The notes under the pieces are model-generated. The model was given only the letters and a program-made list of their open reading frames with translations. It made no database searches and was not told where the DNA came from. DNA of 64,000 nucleotides from Kribbella antibiotica (GTDB taxonomy: Bacteria; Actinomycetota; Actinomycetes; Propionibacteriales; Kribbellaceae): positions 1 to 64,000 of the forward strand of contig NZ_SMKX01000033.1 in the NCBI RefSeq assembly GCF_004349055.1. The letters are read 5' to 3'. Position 1 is the stretch's first letter. Every line of letters starts with the position of its first letter. Both the position numbers and the translations under genes were made by a program. Positions 8,888-17,653 of the stretch are shown here, one piece after another.

Positions 8888-10555
8888 CTATCGGTTGAGC
8901 GGACCCTTCTGAGCCTCGATCGCTGCGGCCCGCCCGGCCAGTGATCCACCGGCCGGCTTAACGGTCTTGGCCGCCGCCGTCCCGTCAGCCGGTACGTCGG
9001 GACGCGGCGCACCGTCGCAGGTGCTGCGCGACCCCGGCAGGATGCCGTTCATCAGGTAGTCGTTGATCTTCTGCGTGGCGCACGGGTTGCTGCCGTACTG
9101 GCCGTGGCTGCCCTCGTCCTTGACCGAGATCAGGTTGTTGTTCAGCGCAGCCGCCATCGCGGGCGACCCGTCGTACTGGGTGGCTGGGTCGAACTCGGCA
9201 CCGATCACCAGGCCGACCGGGTATCCCTTGCGCTTCAGATCGAGGAACTTCTCCTGCGGCTTCCACTTCGCGTAGGTGCAGTTGGTCTGGGCCGCCTGCA
9301 TCGCGCCCGGGCCGTACGGGTACTTCTCGCGGAACAACCGCATCTGCTCCTCGTACCCTTTCGGGTCCTTCGACCACGGCGTCTCACACGAGACTGCCTG
9401 GAAGACGCCTTGGTAGGTGTCCTTGATCGTCCCGTACAGGGTCTTCAGCGCGTAGCCCGCATCGCTGCTCAGCACCCGCTTCCCGGCCGGCGCGTTCGCC
9501 GCATCACGGATCAGCCCGATCAGCTCAGCCGCAAGGTCCCACATCGGCCGGTATCCCGACCCCCCGAGGATGATGTCGAAGAAGATTCCGTCGACCGGAT
9601 CGCCGGCACCCGGGATCGGCCAGGGCACCGGCTCCTTGGCGAGCTTCGCCCGGACCGCCTCCAGCGATGCCGTGACCTCGGCGAGCGTCTTGCCGAAGTG
9701 ATAAGTGCTGTCGCGCTCCGCGATCCAGGACGCGACTGCCTCGAAGTTCTCCTTCGCGGCAACAGAGACCTGCTTGGCCTGCTCGTACCACAGCCAGTCC
9801 GGGTGCATTGAGGAGTCAAGCACCGAGCGATTCAACTTGCTCGGAAAGAGCGACCCGTAGGTCGCACCGAGCAGCGTCCCGTAGGAGTAGCCGAAGAAGT
9901 TGATCTTCTTCTCACCCAGGACGCCGCGAATGACGTCCATGTCGCGGGCAGTGTTCATCGTGCTGATGTACTTGCGGATCCCGCCACCGGCGGCCTCACA
10001 ACCCTCTTCCTGCGCCTTCGCATCGGCCGCGATCTCGGCGAACTGCTTGTCGGTCGGCCGGGTATCGAAGAGCTGCTCCTTCGGCGGAACCTCACAGCGC
10101 AACGGCGTGGACCGCCCGACGCCGCGCGGATCGAAGCCGATCAGGTCGAACGGCCCCGCGATCTTCTCCTTCTTCATCCAGTTCGGCATCATCAGCCCGT
10201 CGCCACCCGGACCGCCCGGGTTGAGCAGCAGCACCCCTTGCCGCTGCTTGGGGTCAGCGGCCTTCCGCCGGCTGATCGCGACGGACAGATTGCCGTCTCC
10301 GGGCTTCTTGTAATTGATCGGTACGACGACTGTCGCGCAATCCAGTCCGGCCCATTCTTTATCCCAGTCCTCCTGCGGGAAGCCGGGCGGCGCCTCGCCA
10401 GGATCGCAGGCCGCCCAGCTCACTTTCTGGTTGTAGTACGCCGCGAGCGCCTGATCGGCTGCTCCGCTGGCCGGTACCACCACCAGCGATCCAGCCGCCA
10501 TCGTCAGTCCGGCCGTCAACCCCACCACTCGCGCCAACCGTGGTCGTCGTCTCAT
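8888..10555 (-). CDS. Secreted TAP-type alpha/beta hydrolase, copy 2
   Basis: 555 aa, close paralogue of the 7126-8796 gene. It has the same signal-peptide sequence with MRRRPRLARV at the start, the same LLNPGGPGGDG oxyanion segment, the GYSYGTLLGATYG nucleophile elbow, EFDPATQYDG and EGSHGQYG. The largest differences lie in the lid-like region (~290-360), where 'WPIPGAGDPVDGIFFDIILG' replaces 'WPDAPPGSAQIDGPYFDFIL' of copy 1. This suggests a changed substrate pocket on a shared scaffold. It is presumably an extracellular aminopeptidase. The leader is identical to that of copy 1 for 47 bp, so the two are probably co-regulated. Confidence 0.9.
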   Translation of the reverse strand: MRRRPRLARVVGLTAGLTMAAGSLVVVPASGAADQALAAYYNQKVSWAACDPGEAPPGFPQEDWDKEWAGLDCATVVVPINYKKPGDGNLSVAISRRKAADPKQRQGVLLLNPGGPGGDGLMMPNWMKKEKIAGPFDLIGFDPRGVGRSTPLRCEVPPKEQLFDTRPTDKQFAEIAADAKAQEEGCEAAGGGIRKYISTMNTARDMDVIRGVLGEKKINFFGYSYGTLLGATYGSLFPSKLNRSVLDSSMHPDWLWYEQAKQVSVAAKENFEAVASWIAERDSTYHFGKTLAEVTASLEAVRAKLAKEPVPWPIPGAGDPVDGIFFDIILGGSGYRPMWDLAAELIGLIRDAANAPAGKRVLSSDAGYALKTLYGTIKDTYQGVFQAVSCETPWSKDPKGYEEQMRLFREKYPYGPGAMQAAQTNCTYAKWKPQEKFLDLKRKGYPVGLVIGAEFDPATQYDGSPAMAAALNNNLISVKDEGSHGQYGSNPCATQKINDYLMNGILPGSRSTCDGAPRPDVPADGTAAAKTVKPAGGSLAGRAAAIEAQKGPLNR

Positions 10556-10602
10556 CTGCTGCCTCTCTGTTCACAGATCGTCAGGAGGCAGTGACGCTAG
10601 CG
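10556..10602 (-). repeat. 47-bp leader, second copy
   Basis: Identical to 8797-8843, including the CTGCCTC/GAGGCAG inverted repeat next to the start codon. The leader of copy 3 (12317 onward) is only loosely similar, so copies 1 and 2 are the younger pair. Confidence 0.75.
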
Positions 10603-10654
10603 ATCCGGCCATGTGGCATTGATCAGCAGAAGATAGGGATCCTGTGAAGAACCT

Positions 10655-12316
10655 CTAGTACCGGTTGAGCGGACCCTTGGCCGCCGCAGCACCCGCTGCG
10701 GCTCGATCGGCCAGCGAACCTCCCGCAGGTTTGAAGGTCTTGGCCGCCGCCGTGCCGTCCGCCGGTACGTCGGGACGCGGCGAGCCGTCGCACGTGCTGC
10801 GCGATCCCGGCAGGACGCCGTTGATCAGGTAGCCGTCGACCTTCTGCGTGACACACGTATTGCGGCCGTACTGCCCGTGGCTCCCCTCGTCCTTGACCGA
10901 GATCAGGCTGTTGTTGAGTTTGGAGGCCATCGCGGGCGAACCGTCGTACTGGGTGGACGGATCGAACTCGGCGCCGACCACCAAGCCGACCGGGTAGCCG
11001 TTGCGCTTCAGGTCGACCGCCTTCTCCGGCGGCGTCCACTGCGCATAGGCGCAGTTGGTCGGACCGGCCTGCATCGCGCCCGAACCGTAGGGGTACTTCT
11101 CGCGGAACAACCGCATCTGCTCCTCGTACCCCTTCAGGTCCTTCGACCACGGCGTCTCACACGAGACCGCCGGGAAGACACCTTCGGTGGTCGGCTTGAT
11201 CGTCCCGTACAGGATCTTGAGCGCCTTACCCGCGTCGCTGCTCAGCTTCGCCTGGCCGGCCGGGGCATTCGCCGCATCACGGATCTGACCGATGAGCTGC
11301 GTCGAGACGTCCCAGGCCGGCCGGTACCCCGAGGAACCGAGGATGTAGTCGAGGGTCGTGCCGTCGACCGGCATCCAGGTCCCGGGAGTCTCCACCGGTC
11401 GCTCGGCGACCTTGGCCCGGAGATCCTCGAAGGCGGCCAGCACCGCGGCGGGCGTCGTACCGAAGTGGTACCGGCTGTCGCGGTCGGCGATCCAGGTCGC
11501 GAGCGCCACGGCGTTCTCCTTCGCCGCAACGGAGACCTGCTTGGCTTGCTCGTACCAGAGCCAGTCCGGGTGCATCGACGCGTCGAGCACCGACCGGTTC
11601 AGCTTGCTCGGGAACATCGAGCCGTAGACCGCGCCGAGGTAGGTCCCGTAGGAGATTCCGAGGTAGTTGATCTTCTTCTCGCCCAGCACGCCGCGGATGA
11701 CGTCCATGTCGCGCGCGGTGTTCGCCGTACTGATGTACTTCCGGATCCCGCCACCGGCCGCCGCGCAGCCCTTCTCCTGAGCCTCTGCATCAGCCTCGAT
11801 CTGCGCGAGCTGCCGATCGGCCGGCCTGCTCTCGCGGAGCGGCTCGTTCGGCGGGACCTCACACCTCAACGGGGTGGAGCGGCCGACGCCGCGCGGATCG
11901 AACCCGATCAGGTCGAACGGACCGGCGATCTTCTCGCTCTTCATCCAGTTCGGCATCGTCATCCCCGAACCACCAGGACCACCGGGGTTCAGCAGCAGCA
12001 CCCCCTGCCGGTGACCGGGGTCGGTCGCCTTGCGCCGGCTGATTGACACCGACAGGTTGCCGTCACCGGGTTTCTGGTAGTTCACCGGTACGACGATCGT
12101 CGCGCAGTCCAGCCCGGCCCACTCCTTGTCCCACTCCTCCTGCGGGTACCCGCGCGGCGCCGTACCGGCGATACAAGCCGCCCAGCTCACCTTCTGCTGG
12201 TAGTACGCCGCCAGATTCGGTGCACCGTTGGCCGGAAGCACCACCAACGACCCGGCCGCTATCGCCAGCCCGCCAGTCATGGCCGCGACTCGCGCCAACC
12301 GTGGTCGTCTACTCAT
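10655..12316 (-). CDS. Secreted TAP-type alpha/beta hydrolase, copy 3
   Basis: 553 aa, the most diverged of the three. The signal peptide reads MSRRPRLARVAAMTGGLAIA. The nucleophile elbow is GISYGTYLGAVYG in place of GYSYGTLLGATYG, while the Asp (AEFDPSTQYDG) and His (EGSHGQYG) segments are unchanged. It also lacks about three residues near position 34 (NGAPNLAAYY). It ends LNRY rather than LNR. It should be an extracellular tripeptidyl-aminopeptidase-like enzyme. It is first in transcription order, ~99 bp before copy 2, and divergent from the PadR operon at 12448. Confidence 0.88.
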   Translation of the reverse strand: MSRRPRLARVAAMTGGLAIAAGSLVVLPANGAPNLAAYYQQKVSWAACIAGTAPRGYPQEEWDKEWAGLDCATIVVPVNYQKPGDGNLSVSISRRKATDPGHRQGVLLLNPGGPGGSGMTMPNWMKSEKIAGPFDLIGFDPRGVGRSTPLRCEVPPNEPLRESRPADRQLAQIEADAEAQEKGCAAAGGGIRKYISTANTARDMDVIRGVLGEKKINYLGISYGTYLGAVYGSMFPSKLNRSVLDASMHPDWLWYEQAKQVSVAAKENAVALATWIADRDSRYHFGTTPAAVLAAFEDLRAKVAERPVETPGTWMPVDGTTLDYILGSSGYRPAWDVSTQLIGQIRDAANAPAGQAKLSSDAGKALKILYGTIKPTTEGVFPAVSCETPWSKDLKGYEEQMRLFREKYPYGSGAMQAGPTNCAYAQWTPPEKAVDLKRNGYPVGLVVGAEFDPSTQYDGSPAMASKLNNSLISVKDEGSHGQYGRNTCVTQKVDGYLINGVLPGSRSTCDGSPRPDVPADGTAAAKTFKPAGGSLADRAAAGAAAAKGPLNRY

Positions 12317-12420
12317 CTGCTGCGTCTCCGTTCGTTGATGGGTTGAACGCCTGTCACGCTAGTGACGCAATGTCCGGAGGTTGTCCGGAGCCGGTGGGCA
12401 TCCTGTGCGAATCCGGAACG

Positions 12421-12435
12421 CTCCGTTGGACGGAG
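12421..12435. promoter_or_regulatory. Candidate PadR operator CTCCGT-TGG-ACGGAG
   Basis: A perfect 6-bp inverted repeat (CTCCGT, 3-bp spacer, ACGGAG) lies 13 bp before the PadR start, inside the divergent promoter shared with peptidase copy 3. Position and symmetry suit autoregulation by PadR. It is not the ATGT-N8-ACAT consensus described for other PadR proteins. Confidence 0.45.
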
Positions 12436-12447
12436 TATTCTTCCCGG

Positions 12448-12783
12448 ATGAGCGATCGTGGGATGCAGGAGCTGGCATTGTTGTTGCTGACGGCTCTCGC
12501 GAATGAGTCCCGGCACGGCTACGCGATCGCCCAGGAAGTCAAGGCGATCACCGACGGCCGCGTCGCTCCCCGAACCGGTGCCCTGTACGGCGCTTTGGAC
12601 CGGCTGCTGGCCGATGGATTGATCGCGGTTGAGCGGGAAGAGGTGGTCGGCGGGCGGGCTCGTCGGATCTTCGCGTTGACGGCGGATGGGCGTGGACGGC
12701 TGGAGACTGAGGCCGAGCGGCTGGCCGCGACGGCTCAGGAGATGCGCCGGCGACTGGCCGGTGGGACTGCGCCCGCTACATGA
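12448..12783 (+). CDS. PadR-family transcriptional regulator
   Basis: 111 aa. The ATG at 12448 gives the standard PadR N-terminus (MSDRGMQELALLLLTALANE); longer upstream frames run through the divergent promoter. The winged helix includes 'SRHGYAIAQEV' and the recognition segment 'RTGALYGALDRLLADGLI', followed by a C-terminal dimerisation helix. It is a small one-domain PadR (subfamily 2 size). Its stop overlaps the next start as ATGA, so it is translationally coupled to a membrane protein that it probably controls. A perfect inverted repeat lies just upstream. Confidence 0.9.
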   Translation: MSDRGMQELALLLLTALANESRHGYAIAQEVKAITDGRVAPRTGALYGALDRLLADGLIAVEREEVVGGRARRIFALTADGRGRLETEAERLAATAQEMRRRLAGGTAPAT

Positions 12784-13535
12784 GGCTGTACCCGGCTCGC
12801 TATCAGGCGGCTGCCGAGATCCTTGATGTCCATCGCGAGATGACGATGGATCTGTCGCGGTTGGCTCGACTGCGCGCTGATGCCGATCTCGTCGCGCATG
12901 CGATGCGGGTGCGGCTCGGGCTCGACTCCGCGTCAGCCGGTGGTCGCTTCTTTGAGTTGGCCGCTCCCTTCGCGCTAGCGGTCGCCGCGGCGTGCGGCGG
13001 GATTGAGTTGATGCGGTGGTACGCCGGAGTCGCGATCTCGCCTGGTTCCACCTGGAGCCAGCTCGCGACCACCGATCTTCGGCAAGGACTGCATGTCGTG
13101 TTCCTGCTGCTGATGTGTGGTGGTGGCATCGTTGCCTTGCTCGAGTACTGGCGATTCGGCAGCCGTCTGAGTGTGGTTGGTCTGCTGGGGTTTGCTGCCT
13201 TCTGGTTCGTCGCGCCGGGGTACTACGAGGAACTGCCGCTCGAGGTCATCGCCGCCGTCCTGACGGCGCTCGTCATCCTGGCCTGCCCACCCCAACGACG
13301 AGCCCACCGCAAGCCGGCAACCGTCGCCGGCGCGATGGCCGCGATCGCCTGGTTCCCCTCCGCGCTGGTGTTGACGCGAGGGTTCGTGGTCAGCACGGAC
13401 TACGGCGCCTGGCCGTTGCTCACCCTCATCCTGACCGGGGTCGTTTGCTACGCCCGCCCGTCCGGCCTTCGCACGCTGGCAGCCCTCGCCGTCGCCTCAC
13501 CTCTCTTCCTGGCTCCTGCCCTGATTTCCCTATAG
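12780..13535 (+). CDS. Membrane protein coupled to PadR, function unknown
   Basis: 251 aa. The N-terminal ~65 residues are soluble and helical (YPARYQAAAEILDVHREMTM), the type of cytoplasmic head seen on permease-like proteins encoded beside PadR regulators. About six to seven membrane segments follow: ~62-80, 103-122, 132-150, 156-172, 182-200, 207-222 and 228-248. There is no ATPase motif and no recognisable transporter signature. The ATGA overlap with PadR puts it in a two-gene operon. Function is not assigned. Confidence 0.75.
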   Translation: MRLYPARYQAAAEILDVHREMTMDLSRLARLRADADLVAHAMRVRLGLDSASAGGRFFELAAPFALAVAAACGGIELMRWYAGVAISPGSTWSQLATTDLRQGLHVVFLLLMCGGGIVALLEYWRFGSRLSVVGLLGFAAFWFVAPGYYEELPLEVIAAVLTALVILACPPQRRAHRKPATVAGAMAAIAWFPSALVLTRGFVVSTDYGAWPLLTLILTGVVCYARPSGLRTLAALAVASPLFLAPALISL

Positions 13536-13592
13536 TCCGTTCAAGTGAGTATTCTCTGCAGCGTACTACCCACGCCGCAGAGGAGACCCGCT

Positions 13593-14330
13593 ATGCCCTT
13601 CACCCTGGCGCACCCGGCCGCGGTCCTTCCGCTGCTGCGCCACCCGTTCGTCCCGGTCGCCCTGATCGCCGGCTCGATGGCGCCGGACGTGCCCTACTTC
13701 CTGACCGCCGTCGGGATCAGGTCGACGCACGCCGGCGACTGGTACGGCTCCTTCCTCAATGCCACCAGCACCCACTCACTCACCGGCCTGCCCATCGATC
13801 TCCTGTACGCCGTCCTGCTGGTCGGCGCCTATTGGTTGCTACAGGCCCCCATTAGCGCCCTCGGCCTGACCCTGCCGAAAATCGGCCGCCCCAATATCGT
13901 CTGGCTGCTCATCTCCGCCCTCATCGGCGCCGCTACGCACCTCCTCTGGGACTACCTGACCGAGGCGGACTTCATGCCTGCACCCCGCCTACTCCAGTAC
14001 GCGAGCACGGTGTTCGGCCTGGTCGTCGTCGGCTGGTATCTGTGGAAGCATCGCGATCAGTTCCGTGCCGGCGATGACACGACTCCGCGACTCAGTGCGA
14101 CCACCCGCCGAGTCGTCATCGGCCTGCTGATCGCCGCTCCGTTGCTGGCTGCCGCCGTACTGGCTCCCGCCGACTACAGCGACTACCAGTCCGCAAGCGA
14201 GTCCTGGACCGGTGTCGCCGAAGGCGTGCTGACCGGTGCGATCAAACGCGCCGGCGCCGCCTTCGTCATCGCGCTCCTCTTCTACGCCGCCGCTAGCTGG
14301 ACCACCAGGTTGACTCGGCGATCGTCGTGA
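13593..14330 (+). CDS. DUF4184 family membrane protein
   Basis: 245 aa from the ATG at 13593, preceded by a good ribosome-binding site (GAGGAGA at ~13580). The frame extends to 13545, but MPFTLAHPAAVLPLLRHPFV is the usual DUF4184 start. The conserved polar residues SMAPDVPYF and ATHLLWDYLTEADF lie in or next to membrane helices, with ~6 segments in all. DUF4184 proteins resemble metal-dependent membrane hydrolases by their His/Asp pattern, but no activity is established. The 3' end overlaps the convergent acetyltransferase gene by 38 bp. Confidence 0.85.
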   Translation: MPFTLAHPAAVLPLLRHPFVPVALIAGSMAPDVPYFLTAVGIRSTHAGDWYGSFLNATSTHSLTGLPIDLLYAVLLVGAYWLLQAPISALGLTLPKIGRPNIVWLLISALIGAATHLLWDYLTEADFMPAPRLLQYASTVFGLVVVGWYLWKHRDQFRAGDDTTPRLSATTRRVVIGLLIAAPLLAAAVLAPADYSDYQSASESWTGVAEGVLTGAIKRAGAAFVIALLFYAAASWTTRLTRRSS

Positions 14331-15003
14331 AGCCCAAGGACTGGTAGAGATGCTGCGCAGGTGCCGCCGCAGTCAGGGTGACTGGCAAGGGATCGAGCTG
14401 CGCCAGTACGGCGTACATGAGTTGCCGCGCTAGGCCCTGGCCACGGAACTCGGGCATGGTGGTGACGAAGTAGACGCCGGACACGTCGTCTTGAGTGATG
14501 GTCGCGCCGGCGGCGGCCCATTGGCCGTCGACTGCGATCAGGTAGGCGTCGAAGCCTGGCGTGGCGAGCAGGCCGGGTGGGATTGCGGCAGCACTGCCGT
14601 ACGGCTGGAAGTGGGGTAACGGGAAACCCTCGACGACGACTCTGTCGACGGCGGCCAGTTGCTCCTCGGTTTGGACGTGGACCACTTCGACGGTCGGCGC
14701 AGGCACAGGCGCGGCCGGTCGGATCATCACCGGCCACCTAGCCGGCATGAGAGGCGGCGACACAACACCGTACGGGTCTTCGATCGTCACACGGGGCCAG
14801 GGACGGCCGGTTAGGAGATCGGTGAGCTCGGCAAGGTCGGCTTGCGGCGGCTCGGGTGAGGTCAGGACCACGCGGAGTCCGTTGCGGAGCGGGTCGAGGG
14901 CTGCGATGAAACTCGGCCGCTCGATCTGCTCGTAGCCACGAGCCCGCCCGAGAGCGCGCCAGAAGGCGGCACCGTTCTTGTTGGCCAGATGAAGGTCGTT
15001 CAT
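14293..15003 (-). CDS. GNAT family N-acetyltransferase
   Basis: 236 aa. The C-terminal half has the GNAT acetyl-CoA fold: 'GVYFVTTMPEFRGQGLARQL' contains the motif A R/Q-x-x-G-x-G/A loop (RGQGLA), and 'HLYQSLGFTTIAES' is motif B. The N-terminal ~110 residues are family-specific. The enzyme probably acetylates a small molecule; the acceptor is unknown. It overlaps the convergent DUF4184 gene by 38 bp, which is near the practical limit for two real convergent genes, but both C-termini look complete. Confidence 0.85.
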   Translation of the reverse strand: MNDLHLANKNGAAFWRALGRARGYEQIERPSFIAALDPLRNGLRVVLTSPEPPQADLAELTDLLTGRPWPRVTIEDPYGVVSPPLMPARWPVMIRPAAPVPAPTVEVVHVQTEEQLAAVDRVVVEGFPLPHFQPYGSAAAIPPGLLATPGFDAYLIAVDGQWAAAGATITQDDVSGVYFVTTMPEFRGQGLARQLMYAVLAQLDPLPVTLTAAAPAQHLYQSLGFTTIAESTWWSS

Positions 15004-15040
15004 GGCAACGAATCTACAACTTGGCTCCGACAGTTTTTAT

Positions 15041-15697
15041 TCAGAGTTGCGCGATCAATGGAACCAGGGTCAGCCAGTTGGTTCGGGCTGCCTCGGCCGC
15101 CGCCTCGGCATCGCCTGCTTCGCAGTGGGCGATGATGAGGTTGTGCTGGGCAACTGATTCGCGACCGCTGAGCGAACTGAAGCGCAACCGCTCGATCCGG
15201 CGCAACGCCGGTGTGTACTGATCAAGGACCGCGGCAACCGCCTGGTTGACACTGACCCGAACCGGTACGGCGTGAAAGTCGTCGTCAGCCTGTACGGCGG
15301 CATCGACGTCGGCGGCGTTGAGCGCGGCAGCGAAGCGGTCGTTGGCGGCACGCATCGCGGCCAGATCGGTGATGGTCAAATGCGGGACGGCTTCGCGAAC
15401 GGCGAGTTCGTGCATGGCGGCGGTGACCAGCTGCGCTTCGCGAAGTGCGCGAGCGTCCAGCGGGCTGACCATCGTGTACCGGCCGGGCTTGGTCTGCACC
15501 AGCCCGGCCTGTTCGAGCCGCGCGAGCGCCTCGCGGACCGGCGTACGGCTGACACCGAGCCACTCCGAGAGGTCGCCGTCGTTCAGGCGTTCGCCGGGCG
15601 CGAGCTCACCTTTGACGATCGCGTCGCGGATCGCCCGGTAGGCGTCCTCGCGCAGCAGCGAGCGCGGGACGACCGCGCGTTCCTTGGGCACCGGCAT
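15041..15697 (-). CDS. GntR-family (FadR/FCD subfamily) regulator, probable ACC deaminase regulator
   Basis: 218 aa. The N-terminal winged helix (residues ~12-75) has 'DAYRAIRDAIVKGELAPGER' and the recognition segment 'LSEWLGVSRTPVREALARLE'. The C-terminal ~140-residue helical FCD ligand domain has an Asp and His residues in the metal-site positions (DDDFH, and QHNLIIAHC near the end). It lies 11 bp downstream of the ACC deaminase gene on the same strand, so the two form an operon. The matching palindrome before the operon (16739-16759) is a strong candidate site. The ligand is likely ACC or a product, by inference only. Confidence 0.9.
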   Translation of the reverse strand: MPVPKERAVVPRSLLREDAYRAIRDAIVKGELAPGERLNDGDLSEWLGVSRTPVREALARLEQAGLVQTKPGRYTMVSPLDARALREAQLVTAAMHELAVREAVPHLTITDLAAMRAANDRFAAALNAADVDAAVQADDDFHAVPVRVSVNQAVAAVLDQYTPALRRIERLRFSSLSGRESVAQHNLIIAHCEAGDAEAAAEAARTNWLTLVPLIAQL

Positions 15698-15708
15698 GCG
15701 ACCGCAAC

Positions 15709-16716
15709 CTACCGGAAGAGTCCGCTGTAGGCGTTGAGGGCAGGCTGACCACCGAGGTGCGCGTACAAGACATTCGAGTCCTTGCCGATCTCACCGTCCC
15801 GGACGAGGTCGATCAGAGCGGCCATCGACTTCCCCTCGTAGACCGGGTCGATGATCATCCCCTCCAGCCGACCGGTGAGTCGGATCGCATCCAGCGTCGA
15901 CTGCACCGGGACGCCGTACAGGTCGCCGGCCCAGCCCTCGAGCACAGTGATCTCATCGTGGCGCAGGTCGCGGCCGAGCCCGATCAGGTCAGCAGTCGAC
16001 CGGGCGATTTTCTCAACCTGGGCGTGGGTTTCGGCCAGTTTCGCGGAGGCATCGATCCCGAGAACGCGCCGCGGCCGGTCCTGCCCGGCGAATCCCGCGA
16101 TCATCCCGGCATGTGTACTGCCGGTGACACTGCAGACCACGATCGTGTCAAAGAAGACGCCGAGCTCACGCTCCTGCTGCTCGACCTCATACGCCCAGTT
16201 CGCGAAACCTAGTCCGCCAAGACGATGATCCGAAGCACCCGCAGGGATCGCGTACGGCGTACCGCCCTCTGCTCGCACTTCGTCCAGCGCGCGGTGCCAA
16301 CTGTCCTTGAACCCGATCCCGAACTCCGCGTCGACGAGCCGGACCTGAGCACCCATGATCCGGCTGAGCAGGATGTTGCCGACCTTGTCGTTCACCGGGT
16401 CTGGCCAGTCCACCCAGCTCTCCTGCAACAGGACTGCTTTCAGTCCGACCTTTGCCGCCACCGCCGCGACCTGGCGCGTGTGGTTCGACTGCACTCCCCC
16501 GATGGTGACGAGAGTGTCCGCGCCCTGCGCCAACGCTTCCGGGATCAGGTACTCCAGCTTCCGCGTCTTGTTGCCGCCGTACGCGAGGCCGCTGTTGCAG
16601 TCCTCCCGTTTGGCCCAGACGCGGGCCCCGCCGAGGTGGGCGGTCAGGCGGTCCAGCGGGTGGATCGGGCTCGGCCCGAACAGCAGTGGGTAGCGCTCGA
16701 ACGCGTCGATCGGCAT
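15709..16716 (-). CDS. acdS: 1-aminocyclopropane-1-carboxylate deaminase
   Basis: 336 aa from the ATG at 16714-16716; the frame extends further, but [20 protein letters not shown] is the normal AcdS start. It is a PLP fold II enzyme that splits ACC, the plant ethylene precursor, into 2-oxobutanoate and ammonia. Key residues sit where the Pseudomonas enzyme has them: the PLP lysine at K50 in [11 protein letters not shown]77 in GVQSNHTRQ, and the Tyr294-Glu295 pair in DPVYEGKSM, which separates ACC deaminases from D-cysteine desulfhydrases. It is first in an operon with a GntR regulator. The trait is typical of root-associated bacteria. Confidence 0.93.
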   Translation of the reverse strand: MPIDAFERYPLLFGPSPIHPLDRLTAHLGGARVWAKREDCNSGLAYGGNKTRKLEYLIPEALAQGADTLVTIGGVQSNHTRQVAAVAAKVGLKAVLLQESWVDWPDPVNDKVGNILLSRIMGAQVRLVDAEFGIGFKDSWHRALDEVRAEGGTPYAIPAGASDHRLGGLGFANWAYEVEQQERELGVFFDTIVVCSVTGSTHAGMIAGFAGQDRPRRVLGIDASAKLAETHAQVEKIARSTADLIGLGRDLRHDEITVLEGWAGDLYGVPVQSTLDAIRLTGRLEGMIIDPVYEGKSMAALIDLVRDGEIGKDSNVLYAHLGGQPALNAYSGLFR

Positions 16717-16738
16717 GCAGGACTCCTCGGCTGCGATG

Positions 16739-16759
16739 TGCAATATATCGCATATTACA
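16739..16759. promoter_or_regulatory. Candidate GntR operator in front of acdS
   Basis: The arms TGCAATAT and ATATTACA are separated by 5 bp; seven of eight arm pairs match. It sits 22 bp before the acdS start and is strikingly AT-rich for this genome. Size and symmetry suit a FadR-type GntR dimer. The rest of the 331-bp gap to the gene at 17048 shows no further gene. Confidence 0.6.
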
Positions 16760-17047
16760 GCCCGTTCTGGCCGCTTTTGTCCAGAGCTACCCACCGTCAC
16801 CTTCGGCGGCCCATGTCCTGGCAAACCCGCCCCGAAATCCCTTCAAACACCTGAATTTCGTGAGCAATAGCGGTGATTCACGGGGATTTACGGGTATCTG
16901 CCGACTCGGTATCTCTCCGTTATTGCCGGGAGTGGTTACCGCCTGGTAGGAACGTCCATCAGCTTCGTACTGAACGGTAGTTCAAGTACGTGAATCTTGG
17001 ATTTTCCGGAGGGGGTCCCGGAGTCCGACAGTGAGGTGGAGGACTCA

Positions 17048-17653
17048 ATGCAACGCAGTACCTTGCTATGCGGTGCTCTGCTGGCCGTGGTCGCGGGTCT
17101 GTTGTGTCTGGTCGGGGAAGCCCTCGGCCTGGACACGCAGCACGTGGCGCTGGTCGGCGGAGCCCTGGGGGGTGTGGTGGGGCTGGTGCAGGAGCGGACC
17201 CCGGCGCAGCGGGCGATCGGGTTCCTGATCGGCCTGTTCGTGGCCTGGCTCGGGTTCGCCGTACGGGCGCTTTTCCTGCCCGACTCGGCTTCCGGGCGCG
17301 CGGTCGCGGCGGTTCTCGTCGTGGCCGTGTGCGTCGCGTTCACGGCGGGTTCGATGAACCGGCTTCCGCTGTGGACGTTACTGCTCGGCGCGGCCGCGAT
17401 GGTGGCGGTCTACGAGGAGAGCTACACGGCCGACAGCCCTGCGTTCCTGGCGCAATCGCCGTCGGCGGCGACCGGCGTACTGCTCGCGGCCGGGATCGGG
17501 TTCCTGGCGACCTCGCTCCAATGGCCCGGCCGAGCGGCCGCCCATGCCAAGACCGCGGGTCCGCCTGCCGATACCGAGCCGGTCACCGAAGAGGCAACCA
17601 CCCGCGAATTCGCCATCCCCCAGTCCGTAGGTACCGAAGGAGAACGTCCGTGA
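17048..17653 (+). CDS. Four- to six-helix membrane protein, function unknown
   Basis: 201 aa from the ATG at 17048, which follows a GGAGG site at ~17038. The frame reaches back to 16997 but without a ribosome-binding site. Hydrophobic segments lie at ~6-23, 29-44, 53-72, 81-100, 104-121 and 135-152, and a charged, probably cytoplasmic tail ends EGERP. The GTGA overlap with the next gene couples it to the large repeat protein at 17650, so the two probably work together at the membrane. No family is recognised with certainty. Confidence 0.75.
   Translation: MQRSTLLCGALLAVVAGLLCLVGEALGLDTQHVALVGGALGGVVGLVQERTPAQRAIGFLIGLFVAWLGFAVRALFLPDSASGRAVAAVLVVAVCVAFTAGSMNRLPLWTLLLGAAAMVAVYEESYTADSPAFLAQSPSAATGVLLAAGIGFLATSLQWPGRAAAHAKTAGPPADTEPVTEEATTREFAIPQSVGTEGERP

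Noticed and set aside
16860-17040. ECF-sigma-like GGAAC ... CGTA promoter before the membrane-protein gene
   Set aside because: Spacing (11 bp) is too short for the GGAAC-N16/17-CGTT pattern; not called.
17068-17649. N-terminal extension of the repeat-protein frame
   Set aside because: Out-of-frame reading of the upstream membrane-protein gene; the GTG at 17650 gives a signal peptide and a coupled start.
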